Source: Pseudogemmobacter sp044142105 (lineage in GTDB: Bacteria; Pseudomonadota; Alphaproteobacteria; Rhodobacterales; Rhodobacteraceae). From it: a stretch of 64,000 bases of DNA. How positions within the stretch are numbered: position 1 is the stretch's first letter; each line of letters begins with the position of its first letter. The translations under genes and the position numbers were made by a program. Positions 1 through 8,784 of this stretch are shown here, in pieces. The notes under the pieces were generated by a model. The model made no database searches. It was not told where the DNA came from and saw nothing but the letters and a program-made list of their open reading frames with translations. The DNA lies in contig NZ_JBGTYM010000006.1 in the NCBI RefSeq assembly GCF_044142105.1, positions 62,001-126,000 of the forward strand, read 5' to 3'.

Positions 1-245
1 AGGTTCCCTTCGCGAAGATGACGCTCGACTCGATCAATGCGGCCGACCCGAACGCGCCGACCGTCAAGCCGGTGCCCTATGTCGGCGTGCAATTCGTCGC
101 AATCCCCGAATTCCAGGGGCTTGGCACCTCGGTGGGCGAGTTGTTCTCGGCCGCTCTGGCCGGTCAGAAATCGGCGGATGACGCGCTGGCCGAAGCCCAG
201 AAGCTTGTGACCGATGAAATGACCGCTTCGGGCTACATTCAGTAA
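1..245 (+). CDS. smoE: Sorbitol/mannitol ABC transporter substrate-binding protein, C-terminal end (5' end outside window)
   Basis: Only about the last 80 codons are present; the reading frame is open to the left edge. The tail has the look of a family 1 solute-binding protein, with a hydrophobic PEFQGLG segment, then a GELFSAALAGQKSADDALAEAQ helix and a final helix. Such proteins capture a sugar alcohol in the periplasm and pass it to the permeases. Identity as SmoE comes mainly from the neighbours, which follow the Rhodobacter smoEFGKS-mtlK order: two permeases, an ATPase, an SDR and mannitol dehydrogenase. Confident as a binding-protein end, less so on exact substrate. Confidence 0.8.
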   Translation, partial: VPFAKMTLDSINAADPNAPTVKPVPYVGVQFVAIPEFQGLGTSVGELFSAALAGQKSADDALAEAQKLVTDEMTASGYIQ

Positions 246-257
246 TCCTCCTGACTT

Positions 258-290
258 GGGGGCCGGAACCCTTCACCGGCCCCCCTTTTT
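258..290 (+). terminator. Intercistronic hairpin with U-tract between smoE and smoF
   Basis: A 9-bp GC stem (258-266 with 276-284) is closed by a 9-nt loop and followed by five T (286-290). It lies just after the binding-protein stop and inside the operon. Partial terminators or 3' stabilisers at this place usually raise binding-protein mRNA relative to permease mRNA. The structure is seen; the role is inferred. Confidence 0.7.
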
Positions 291-389
291 CTTCCTTATC
301 ACCTCCGTCCCGGCATCCGCGCGCCCCGCCGCGCCCGCCCCCCGGCGCCCCTTTGCGCCATTCCCCGAGCGACCCGGAGACCTGTTCCC

Positions 390-1262
390 ATGTCCACGCA
401 ATCGACCCGCGCCGCAGCCCGACTGATGGTCGCGCCTTCGGTCTTCGTCCTGTTCATATGGATGATCGTGCCGCTGGCGATGACGCTGTACTTCTCTTTC
501 CGCTTCTACAGGCTGCTGACGCCCGACCGCACCGGCTGGGTCGGCCTTACGAATTACAAGTGGTTCCTGAACGCGCCCGATTTCTGGCTGGCGATCTTCA
601 ACACGCTGCTGCTGGTCGGCGGGGTGCTTTTCATCACCGTCGTTCTGGGCACGCTGATTGCGCTGCTGATCGACCAACCGGTCAAGGGTCAGGGCGCGCT
701 GCGTATCCTGGTGATCGCGCCCTTCTTCGTCATGCCCCCCGTCGCCGCCTCGATCTGGGAAAACCTGTTCATGCATCCGCAGAACGGGCTGCTCGCCGCC
801 CTTTCGCGCGGGCTGGGCTATGATCCGATCCTCTATCTTGAACAATATCCCATGGCCTCGGTCATCGGCATAACGGCCTGGGAATGGCTGCCCTTCGCCA
901 CGCTGATCCTGCTGACCGCGCTGCAATCTTTGTCTTCGGAACAGCTTGAAGCGGCGGAGATGGACGGGGCCTCCGCGCTTTCCCGCTTCCGCTACATCAT
1001 CCTGCCGCACCTGACCCGGGCCATCACCGTGGTGATCCTGATCGAGACGATCTTCCTGCTGGGCATCTTCGGCGAGATCTTCACCACTACCCAGGGCGGC
1101 CCCGGCTCGGCCTCCACCACCCTTCCCTATATGATCTACAAGCAGGCGCTGGTGGCCAAGGATATCGGCCGCGCCGCCGCCGGTGGGATCATCGCCGTCA
1201 TCCTTGCCAATATCGTTGCGGTCTTCCTGATGCGCGGCATCGGCAAGAACCTCGACGCATAG
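390..1262 (+). CDS. smoF: Polyol ABC transporter permease, inner-membrane subunit 1
   Basis: A 290-residue integral membrane protein of the MalF/UgpA type (binding-protein-dependent transport permease). It has about six hydrophobic segments; the first (around residues 13-35) follows a short polar N-terminus. The cytoplasmic EAA loop is clear at about residues 188-207 (EAAEMDGAS followed by FRYIILP) and docks on the ATPase. With SmoG it forms the channel for sorbitol/mannitol. It is followed after 10 nt by smoG, whose start has an AGGAG site, so the genes are co-transcribed. Length is normal for the family. Confidence 0.9.
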   Translation: MSTQSTRAAARLMVAPSVFVLFIWMIVPLAMTLYFSFRFYRLLTPDRTGWVGLTNYKWFLNAPDFWLAIFNTLLLVGGVLFITVVLGTLIALLIDQPVKGQGALRILVIAPFFVMPPVAASIWENLFMHPQNGLLAALSRGLGYDPILYLEQYPMASVIGITAWEWLPFATLILLTALQSLSSEQLEAAEMDGASALSRFRYIILPHLTRAITVVILIETIFLLGIFGEIFTTTQGGPGSASTTLPYMIYKQALVAKDIGRAAAGGIIAVILANIVAVFLMRGIGKNLDA

Positions 1263-1272
1263 GAGAACCGAC

Positions 1273-2103
1273 ATGGCCCGTGCCGTCACCCCGCAACGCC
1301 AATGGATCGTCACCATCGCCGCCTGGTTCGTGGCCTTGCTGATCTTCTTTCCCGTCCTGTGGATGATCCTGACCAGCTTCAAGACCGAAGCCTCGGCCGT
1401 CGCCTCGCCGCCGCAGCTGTTCACCGCGGACTGGACGACCGAGAACTATGCCGAGGTCTGGGCGCGGTCGGATTATCCGCGCTTCTTCTGGAACTCGGTC
1501 GTCATCTCGGTTGGCTCCACGCTGCTGGGCCTGGCCATTGCCATCCCGGCGGCCTGGTCCATGGCTTTCGTGCCCGGCAAGCGCACCAAGGATCTGCTGA
1601 TGTGGATGCTGTCGACCAAGATGATGCCGGCCGTGGGCGTTCTGATCCCGATGTATCTGCTGTTCCAGAAGATCGGGCTCTACGACACCAAGACCGGCCT
1701 GATCCTCGCCTTGATGCTGATGAACCTGCCGATCATCGTCTGGATGCTCTACACCTATTTCAAGGAAATCCCCGGCGAGATCCTTGAGGCTGCGCGGATG
1801 GACGGCGCCAGCCTGTGGAACGAGGTCGTCTATGTCCTGACCCCCATGGCCATTCCCGGCATCGCCTCGACCATGCTTCTCAACATCATCCTCGCCTGGA
1901 ACGAGGCCTTCTGGACCATCACGCTGACCACGACCAAGGCGGCGCCGCTTTCGGCCTTCATCGCCAGCTTCTCGGCGCCGCAGGGCCTGTTCTACGCGAA
2001 ACTCTCGGCAGCCTCGACCATGGCGATCCTGCCGATCCTGATCCTGGGCTGGTTCAGCCAGAAACAACTCGTGCGCGGCCTGACCTTCGGCGCGGTGAAG
2101 TGA
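1273..2103 (+). CDS. smoG: Polyol ABC transporter permease, inner-membrane subunit 2
   Basis: A 276-residue permease of the MalG/UgpE type, partner of SmoF. The N-terminal membrane segment is at about residues 13-35. The EAA signature (EAARMDGASLWNEV) is in the C-terminal half before the last two membrane helices. The ATG has an AGGAG site about 7 nt upstream. It ends 7 nt before the ATPase gene. The order permease-permease-ATPase-SDR-mannitol dehydrogenase supports a sugar alcohol substrate. Confidence 0.9.
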   Translation: MARAVTPQRQWIVTIAAWFVALLIFFPVLWMILTSFKTEASAVASPPQLFTADWTTENYAEVWARSDYPRFFWNSVVISVGSTLLGLAIAIPAAWSMAFVPGKRTKDLLMWMLSTKMMPAVGVLIPMYLLFQKIGLYDTKTGLILALMLMNLPIIVWMLYTYFKEIPGEILEAARMDGASLWNEVVYVLTPMAIPGIASTMLLNIILAWNEAFWTITLTTTKAAPLSAFIASFSAPQGLFYAKLSAASTMAILPILILGWFSQKQLVRGLTFGAVK

Positions 2104-2110
2104 GGAAGAA

Positions 2111-3102
<992 letters not shown>

Positions 3103-3106
<4 letters not shown>

Positions 3107-3873
3107 GACTGGCAGGTAAGACAGCCCTGATCACCGGGGCGGCGCGCGGCATCGGCCTGGAATTTGCCCGCGCCTATATTGCCGAGGGCGCCCGCGTGGC
3201 GCTGGCGGATATCAACGAGGCGGCAGTGCGGGCGGCGGCAGAAGGTCTTGGCCCGCAAGCCGTGCCGGTGGTGCTGGACGTGACCCGGCAGGACAGTATC
3301 GACGCAGGCTTCGCCGCTGCGGTCGCGGCGCTGGGGCGGCTCGATATCCTGGTGAACAATGCCGCGCTCTTCACCGCGGCCCCCATCGTCGAGATCACCC
3401 GCGCCGATTACGACCGGCTCTTCGCGGTCAATGTCGCGGGCACGCTTTTCTGCCTGCAGGCCGCCGCCCGCCAGATGATCGCGCAAGGCGGTGGCGGCAC
3501 CATCATCAACATGGCCTCGCAAGCGGGCCGCCGCGGCGAGAGCCTTGTCGGCGTCTATTGCGCCACCAAGGCCGCCGTCATCTCTCTCACCCAATCGGCG
3601 GGGCTGAACCTGATTTCCCATGGCATCAACGTCAACGCCATCGCCCCCGGCGTGGTCGATGGCGAGCATTGGGACGGCGTCGATGCCTTCTTCGCCAAAT
3701 ACGAAGGCAAGGTCCTTGGCCAGAAGAAGCGCGAGGTCGGCGATGCCGTCCCCTTCGGCCGCATGGGCACCGCCGCAGACCTGACCGGCATGGCGATCTT
3801 TCTCGCCACGCCGGAAGCGAAATACATCGTCGCCCAGTGCTTCGGCGTGGATGGCGGCAATTGGATGGCCTGA
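3103..3873 (+). CDS. smoS: Sorbitol (glucitol) dehydrogenase, SDR family
   Basis: A 256-residue short-chain dehydrogenase that would oxidise D-glucitol to fructose with NAD+. The Rossmann motif TGAARGIG is at residues 11-18, NNAA near 85-88, and the catalytic pair is Y152 and K156 in YCATK. The C-terminal end (FGVDGGNWM) is normal for the SDR fold. It overlaps smoK by 4 nt and is followed after 3 nt by mtlK. Substrate assignment rests on operon context and on the known Rhodobacter sphaeroides enzyme; related SDRs oxidise galactitol or L-iditol. Confidence 0.88.
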
Positions 3874-3876
3874 GAC

Positions 3877-5304
3877 ATGGACGCAACCCTTCCCGACTAT
3901 GACCGCAAGACCCTCACCCCCGGCATCGTCCATATCGGCCTGGGGAATTTCCACCGCGCCCATATGGCGGTCTATCTCGATGACCTTTTCGCCACTGGCG
4001 AAAGCCGGGACTGGGCCATCCTTGGCGCGGGCGTCCGCGCGCCCGATGCCGCGATGCGCGCGGCGCTCAAGGCGCAGGATTGTCTTTCAACCATCATCAC
4101 GCTCGACCCCGCCGGCAAATCCGCCCGCCGTGTCGGCGCGATGATCGACTTCCTTCCGGTCGAGGCCGACAACAAAAGCCTTATCGCCGCCATGGCGCGG
4201 CCAGAGATTCGCATCGTGTCGCTGACCGTCACGGAAGGCGGCTATTTCATCAACCCCGCCACCGGCCAGTTCGACCCGACCGACCCTGCCATCCTGGCCG
4301 ATGCCAAGGACCCCAAGACCACCGCCTTCGGCGCGATCGTCGCCGCGCTCAAGGCGCGCCGTGCCGCCGATATCCCGCCCTTCACCGTGATGTCCTGCGA
4401 CAACCTGCCCGGCAACGGCCATGTCACCCAGGCCGCCGTGGTGGGCCTTGCCCGGTTGTCGGACCCGGCCCTGGCCGACTGGATCGCCGCCCATGTCGCC
4501 TTCCCCAATGGCATGGTCGACCGCATCACCCCCGCCACCGGCCCGCGCGAACGCGCGCTGGCCGAGGTCTTCGGCCTGAACGATCCGGTTCCCGTCACCT
4601 GCGAGCCGTTCCGGCAATGGGTGCTGGAAGACAATTTCCCGCAGGGCCGCCCCGCATTGGAAAAGGTCGGCGTCACCTTCACCCCGCATGTCCATGCCTA
4701 TGAGATGATGAAGATCCGCATCCTCAACGGCGGCCACGCGACCATCGCCTATCCCGGCGGGCTCATGGGGGTGGAATATGTCCATCAGGCCATGGCCCAT
4801 CCGCTGATCCTGGGCTTTCTGAACAAGGTCGAGACCGAGGAGATCATCCCCTATGTCCCGCCCGTTCCGGACACGGTCATCCCCGATTACTACAAGCTGA
4901 TCGTCCAGCGCTTTTCCAACCCCGAGATCGCCGATACCGAACGGCGGCTTTGCCTGGACGGGTCGAATCGCCAGCCCAAGTTCATCGTGCCCTCGATCCG
5001 CGATGCGCTGGCGGCAGGGGGTAGCATCACCGGTCTCGCGCTGGTCTCGGCCCTGTGGTGCCGCTATTGCGCGGGCACGCAGGATGACGGCACCGAGATC
5101 CCGCCCAACGATCCGAACTGGGACATGTTGCAGCCGATGGCCCTTTCGGCGCGGGTCAAACCGCAGCTCTGGCTGGACGGGCTCCGCACCGTTTATGGCG
5201 AGGTCGCCGATGATCCGCGTTTCAGCGCCTCCTTCGCCACCGCCCTGCGTCAGTTGTGGGATCAGGGCACGGCGGCGACGCTGACCGCCTATATCAACGG
5301 CTAG
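3877..5304 (+). CDS. mtlK: Mannitol 2-dehydrogenase
   Basis: A 475-residue long-chain polyol dehydrogenase converting D-mannitol (and often D-arabinitol) to the 2-ketose with NAD+. The N-terminal dinucleotide-binding part starts IVHIGLGNFHRAHMAVY; the catalytic Lys-Asn-His pattern is in MMKIRILNGGH. Length is typical. It is the last gene of the smo operon here: no xylulokinase follows, unlike the Rhodobacter sphaeroides arrangement. Its TAG stop is within CTAG, and the CTA half is the stop of the convergent GGDEF gene, so the two genes overlap tail to tail by 4 nt. Confidence 0.93.
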   Translation: MDATLPDYDRKTLTPGIVHIGLGNFHRAHMAVYLDDLFATGESRDWAILGAGVRAPDAAMRAALKAQDCLSTIITLDPAGKSARRVGAMIDFLPVEADNKSLIAAMARPEIRIVSLTVTEGGYFINPATGQFDPTDPAILADAKDPKTTAFGAIVAALKARRAADIPPFTVMSCDNLPGNGHVTQAAVVGLARLSDPALADWIAAHVAFPNGMVDRITPATGPRERALAEVFGLNDPVPVTCEPFRQWVLEDNFPQGRPALEKVGVTFTPHVHAYEMMKIRILNGGHATIAYPGGLMGVEYVHQAMAHPLILGFLNKVETEEIIPYVPPVPDTVIPDYYKLIVQRFSNPEIADTERRLCLDGSNRQPKFIVPSIRDALAAGGSITGLALVSALWCRYCAGTQDDGTEIPPNDPNWDMLQPMALSARVKPQLWLDGLRTVYGEVADDPRFSASFATALRQLWDQGTAATLTAYING

Positions 5305-6347
5305 CGCTCGATGCGCGTGCCCATGACCCGGCCGCGCCCGCCCGCCTTGGCGGCGTAAAGCATGATGTCGGCCTCGGCCAGCGCGGTGGCGGGGTCGGGG
5401 CCAAGCCCGGCCTGCACGATGGCAAAGCCCATGCTCGCGGAAATCTCGCAACGCTCCTCCTGAAAGGGAATGGGGTGCGAAAGCTGGGCGATGATCTTTT
5501 CTCCCAGCGCAATCAGTCGGTTGGGTTCAACCAATCCCGGCAGCACCATCATGAATTCATCGCCGCCCACCCGCGCCACGCAATCCATCACCCGGGCCTG
5601 TGCGCTCAGCACCTTGGCCACATGTTTCAGCACATGATCGCCCGCCGCATGGCCCAGCCGGTCATTCACCTGCTTGAAGTAATCCAGGTCGATCTGCATC
5701 AGGCTGAACGGCGCGCGCTCCCGGCACAGCCGGGTCAGGAAACTGTCGCAGGCACGGCGGTTGCGCAACCCCGTCAGAGGATCGGTCTGGGCCTCTTCCT
5801 GCGCCTGCAACCGGGCGCCGACCAGACGGCGGCTGAGTTCCCGCATCTCGCCGCGCACGGCGGTATTGGCCTCGACCAGATACAGCAACTCCATCGCCAG
5901 GTCGGTCGGGGCGAAATCCATATCGGTCAGCTGCAACTGGCCCACGGCGCGCGCCACGTCGATGCCGAAGGACAGGTTGACCAGATGACCGCCCGTCCCA
6001 AGCGGGGCGAGGATGCCGCGCAGCCGCAACCCCGCGGCGGCCCCGCGCGGCGAGAGGTGCAGCTTCTGCCCGGCCCGCGCCAACAGCGCGCCCATATCGC
6101 CTATCCAGCCCGGCCCCCGTATTTCGAAAAGGCCAAGGAACGGCTTGCCCAGAATCTGCTCGCCGGGAAAGATCTTGGCCAAGGTCGGCCCGGCGCCCCG
6201 AAGGATGCCCTCGGATGACAGGATGGCGTGCAGAGGCATGATGCGCGCCAGATCACCGGGCGAAAGACCAAGGCCCTCGACGCGTTCTTGGGGCGGCGGT
6301 GGCGTCACCGTCGCAGCCCCGAACAGATCTGCCAGATGTGCCGCCAT
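5301..6347 (-). CDS. HNOBA-GGDEF diguanylate cyclase
   Basis: A 348-residue predicted cytoplasmic c-di-GMP synthase. Residues about 26-160 match the HNOBA (heme-NO-binding-associated, PAS-like) pattern of soluble guanylate cyclases: RIMPLHAILSSEG, then QLQLTDMDFAPTDLAMELLYL. A helical, probably coiled-coil linker (about 160-187) joins it to the cyclase domain (TDPLTGLRNRR near 188). The active-site GGDEF is at 261-265, and an allosteric I-site RxxD (RVMD, 252-255) lies five residues before it, so it is probably both active and feedback inhibited. The start is 5 nt after the stop of the H-NOX-like gene, so the two form one operon and presumably one complex. The 3' end overlaps mtlK by 4 nt. 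Confidence 0.88.
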   Translation of the reverse strand: MAAHLADLFGAATVTPPPPQERVEGLGLSPGDLARIMPLHAILSSEGILRGAGPTLAKIFPGEQILGKPFLGLFEIRGPGWIGDMGALLARAGQKLHLSPRGAAAGLRLRGILAPLGTGGHLVNLSFGIDVARAVGQLQLTDMDFAPTDLAMELLYLVEANTAVRGEMRELSRRLVGARLQAQEEAQTDPLTGLRNRRACDSFLTRLCRERAPFSLMQIDLDYFKQVNDRLGHAAGDHVLKHVAKVLSAQARVMDCVARVGGDEFMMVLPGLVEPNRLIALGEKIIAQLSHPIPFQEERCEISASMGFAIVQAGLGPDPATALAEADIMLYAAKAGGRGRVMGTRIER

Positions 6348-6352
6348 CGCCG

Positions 6353-6934
6353 CTACCCCGCCGCCGATAGATCAAAGGGCCGCCCGGCCGCGAAACCGGC
6401 ATCCAGCAGTCGCAGCGTCAGGATCACCGCCTGATCGTCGGCCCGCTCGGCCTCGATCGTGACCAGCGCGCCGTAATCGTCGGCCATGGCGCGCAGAATG
6501 CCCAGCATCAGGAAGCCCAGCTCGCCGCAATCGGTAGAACAGATCAGTCGGAACTGCCCTTCCCCCAGATCGGTCAGATGCAGAAGGGGCAGCTCGGCAT
6601 CCGGCAGGGCAAGCCGCAGGCGTTCCGGCAATTCCTCAAGCGAGAACAGAAACTCGCTGAAACTCGTGCCCCCGAAGCGCAGCAGGCGGCGGGTGGCGGA
6701 ATGACCTTCGTCAGTGACGACGAACGTGCCCAGATCCTCGAGTATCGCCGTGGCCGGGCGTCCGAGTTCGGCGCAGACCTTGGCCAGAAACGCGCGCAAC
6801 GTGTGGTGTTCGTAGCGCAGAAGCGGTTCGAACCCTTCGGGCGCACCGGCAGCCGCCAAAGCCCGCACCAGAGGCTCGGGCCCGAAGGTGACGCAGACAT
6901 AGTTCTGAAGGGCACGTAGGAACAGCCCGTACAT
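6353..6934 (-). CDS. H-NOX-like sensor lacking the heme-ligand residues
   Basis: A 193-residue protein with the H-NOX fold pattern, starting MYGLFLRALQNYV as the family usually does. The ATG at 6934 has GGAG 5 nt upstream; a TTG further up is less likely. Matched by eye to canonical H-NOX proteins, the proximal heme histidine (about H102-H105) falls on Pro103 in LEELPERLRLALP. The YxSxR motif that holds the heme propionates falls on Ile131-Cys-Ser133-Thr-Asp135. Both are lost, while the surrounding helices remain. It sits 5 nt before the HNOBA-GGDEF gene and probably controls it. What it senses (a modified heme pocket, redox through its cysteines, or a protein signal) cannot be read from sequence. 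Confidence 0.82.
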   Translation of the reverse strand: MYGLFLRALQNYVCVTFGPEPLVRALAAAGAPEGFEPLLRYEHHTLRAFLAKVCAELGRPATAILEDLGTFVVTDEGHSATRRLLRFGGTSFSEFLFSLEELPERLRLALPDAELPLLHLTDLGEGQFRLICSTDCGELGFLMLGILRAMADDYGALVTIEAERADDQAVILTLRLLDAGFAAGRPFDLSAAG

Positions 6935-6977
6935 CCTGGCTCCGCGGTTGATTCCCGGCAAAGCCTAAGGTGGAAGC

Positions 6978-6983
6978 GTTAAC
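6978..6983. promoter_or_regulatory. GTTAAC site upstream of the H-NOX-like gene
   Basis: The palindrome GTTAAC lies 44-49 nt upstream of the H-NOX-like ATG. TTAAC is the core of CtrA half-sites in alphaproteobacteria. Alone it is weak; it gains weight from the second TTAAC-containing sequence at 7036-7048. Confidence 0.35.
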
Positions 6984-7035
6984 AAGGCGCTGTACCCCGC
7001 CGTGCCGGACATGCCCTCCGGCCGGACCCTGGTGC

Positions 7036-7048
7036 GAAGGTTAAGAAA
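7036..7048 (-). promoter_or_regulatory. 13-bp motif TTTCTTAACCTTC shared with the pleD promoter region
   Basis: Read towards the H-NOX-like gene, the sequence is TTTCTTAACCTTC, 102-114 nt before the start codon. The same 13 bases occur in the same sense orientation before pleD (9906-9918). The TTAACC core resembles Rhodobacterales CtrA half-sites (from memory). The match is seen; the regulator is inferred. Confidence 0.5.
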
Positions 7049-7049
7049 C

Positions 7050-7070
7050 ACTTACGCCAGAATCGTAAGT
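7050..7070. promoter_or_regulatory. 21-bp perfect inverted repeat, possible operator
   Basis: ACTTACG, 7 nt, CGTAAGT. The arms are perfect and no T-tract follows on the minus strand, so a protein-binding site upstream of the H-NOX/GGDEF operon is more likely than a terminator. It is adjacent to the shared TTTCTTAACCTTC motif. I do not recognise the regulator. Confidence 0.45.
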
Positions 7071-7095
7071 CATTGATTTTCCTTGGCCTACCCTC

Positions 7096-7112
7096 TGTCC
7101 CACCGTGGGACA
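7096..7112 (-). terminator. Palindrome after the MttB-family gene
   Basis: TGTCCCAC, one central base, GTGGGACA, starting 13 nt past the stop codon of the MttB-family gene on its strand. It can form a 7-bp hairpin. There is no T-tract, so it is a weak terminator or 3'-end stabiliser at best. Confidence 0.4.
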
Positions 7113-7124
7113 TCGGCGCATGGT

Positions 7125-8693
7125 CTAGAAATCGGTCGGAGCCCCGCCCTCTTGCTTGCGGCGCGCGACGAAGCGGGTCAGCTCCTCCAGCGCGCCGCCG
7201 TCGATGGCCGGGGCCTCGAATTCGGCCAGGATCTGCTTGTAGATCCGATGCGCCCGCTCCGCCGTCCAGACCGAGCCGTCCAGCGCCCAGGCCTCATAAT
7301 TGCGCCAATCGCTCGCGAAGGGCTGGTAGAACGCGTGCTGGTAACGGTCTTGGGTATGCTGGACCCCGAAGTAATGCCCGTTCGGTCCGACCTCGCGGAT
7401 CGTGTCGATGGCGATGTCCTCGACATCGGTCGCAAAGGTCGCCTGCTCGAAATAGCGCTGGATCATCTGAAGGACTTCGCAGTCCATGACGAATTTCTCG
7501 GGGCTGGCGATCAGCCCGCCTTCCAGCCAGCCCGCCGCGTGATAGACCATGTTGGTCTGGCTCATCACCGCCGACCACAGGCTGTTCGAGGTCTCCCACA
7601 TCGACTGCCCGTCGGGGATATTCGCGGCGCAGACGCCCGAGGCCCGCATCGGCACGCCATAGAAGCGCACCAATTGCCCGGTCATCTGCGTCGCCCGCAT
7701 ATATTCCGGGGTGCCAAAGGCGGGCGCGCCGGATTTCATGTCGACATTCGAGGTGAAGGTGCCGATCGCCACCGGGCAGCCGGGGTTGATATATTGCAAG
7801 AGCGCCACCGCGGCGAGTGCCTCGACGATCGACAGCGTCACCGCCCCCGCCATGGTCACCGGCGCCATGGCCCCGGCCAAAGTGAAGGGCGTGACAACCA
7901 CGGGCTGCCCGCGCCGCGCCAGCCGCATCGCCCCGTCGAGCATGGGAAAATCATGCTTCAATGGGCTGACCGAGTTGATATTGGTATACATCCGGGGCTT
8001 GGCGTCGAATTCGTCATGGCTCAGCCCGCCTGCTAGGCGCACCATCTCCATCACGTCCTCCACCCGTTCCGCCCCCAGCGAATAGGCGTGGCAGACCTTG
8101 TCGGTCAGGACGAGCTTTTCATAAAGACAGTCGAGGTGGCGGATCGAGGGGTGGATATCCACCGGCTCGACCGGATAGCCGCCCGCGACATGGATACAGT
8201 TGAAATACTGCGTCAGCTTGATGAATTCCTTGAAGGTCTCGAAGTCGCCCGAGCGCTTGCCGCGCTCCAGATCCCAGGCATTGGGCGGCGACGAGACGTT
8301 CACGAACACCATATGCTTGCCGCCGATGGTGATCTCGCGCGCGGGATTGCGCGGGGTGATGGTGAATTCGGATGGCGCGTGGGAGAGCATCTCCATCACG
8401 AAATCCTCGTCCATGCGCACATTGGTTCCGTTCACCACGCAGCCGGCTTTCTTGAGGATCTCGACCGCTTCGGGATTGAGGAACTCGATGCCGATATCCG
8501 ACAGGATCCGCATCGCGCCCTTGTGGATGCGCTGCACGCCGTCTTCGTCCAGCGGTTCGGTCGGCCGATCGGGATTGACCGGGATTCTCCAGGGCATCTG
8601 GTCGATCGCGGCACCGCCCGCGCGCACCTTCATTCCTGCCCGCCCCCCCGCGCGGCGCTTGCGGCCCGGCTCGTCGGTCATGGTCGCCCCCAT
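7125..8693 (-). CDS. Trimethylamine methyltransferase (MttB) family protein, non-pyrrolysine type
   Basis: A 522-residue protein of the MttB/COG5598 family, which in characterised members moves a methyl group from a quaternary amine to a corrinoid protein. Family features seen are the N-terminal segment (HKGAMRILSDIGIEFLNPEAVEILKKAGC), a Gly/Ala-rich barrel core and the C-terminal HYFGVQHTQDRY region. The frame is open throughout, so there is no in-frame TAG that would encode pyrrolysine. It is therefore of the class that acts on betaines or is uncharacterised. No corrinoid protein or reductive activator is beside it. A start 12 nt later (M5) is also possible. Substrate unknown. Confidence 0.82.
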   Translation of the reverse strand: MGATMTDEPGRKRRAGGRAGMKVRAGGAAIDQMPWRIPVNPDRPTEPLDEDGVQRIHKGAMRILSDIGIEFLNPEAVEILKKAGCVVNGTNVRMDEDFVMEMLSHAPSEFTITPRNPAREITIGGKHMVFVNVSSPPNAWDLERGKRSGDFETFKEFIKLTQYFNCIHVAGGYPVEPVDIHPSIRHLDCLYEKLVLTDKVCHAYSLGAERVEDVMEMVRLAGGLSHDEFDAKPRMYTNINSVSPLKHDFPMLDGAMRLARRGQPVVVTPFTLAGAMAPVTMAGAVTLSIVEALAAVALLQYINPGCPVAIGTFTSNVDMKSGAPAFGTPEYMRATQMTGQLVRFYGVPMRASGVCAANIPDGQSMWETSNSLWSAVMSQTNMVYHAAGWLEGGLIASPEKFVMDCEVLQMIQRYFEQATFATDVEDIAIDTIREVGPNGHYFGVQHTQDRYQHAFYQPFASDWRNYEAWALDGSVWTAERAHRIYKQILAEFEAPAIDGGALEELTRFVARRKQEGGAPTDF

Positions 8694-8784
8694 AGCTGCT
8701 CAGTCGCCAATCTGGCCGAACCCGCCAGCGCAAGCGCACCCGTTCTACGACGTGAATATGTCGTTTTTGATCGGCGCTCGCGAA

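Noticed and set aside
7125..8693. Pyrrolysine-containing trimethylamine methyltransferase
   Set aside because: No in-frame amber codon in the whole gene, so it is not an MttB that uses pyrrolysine.
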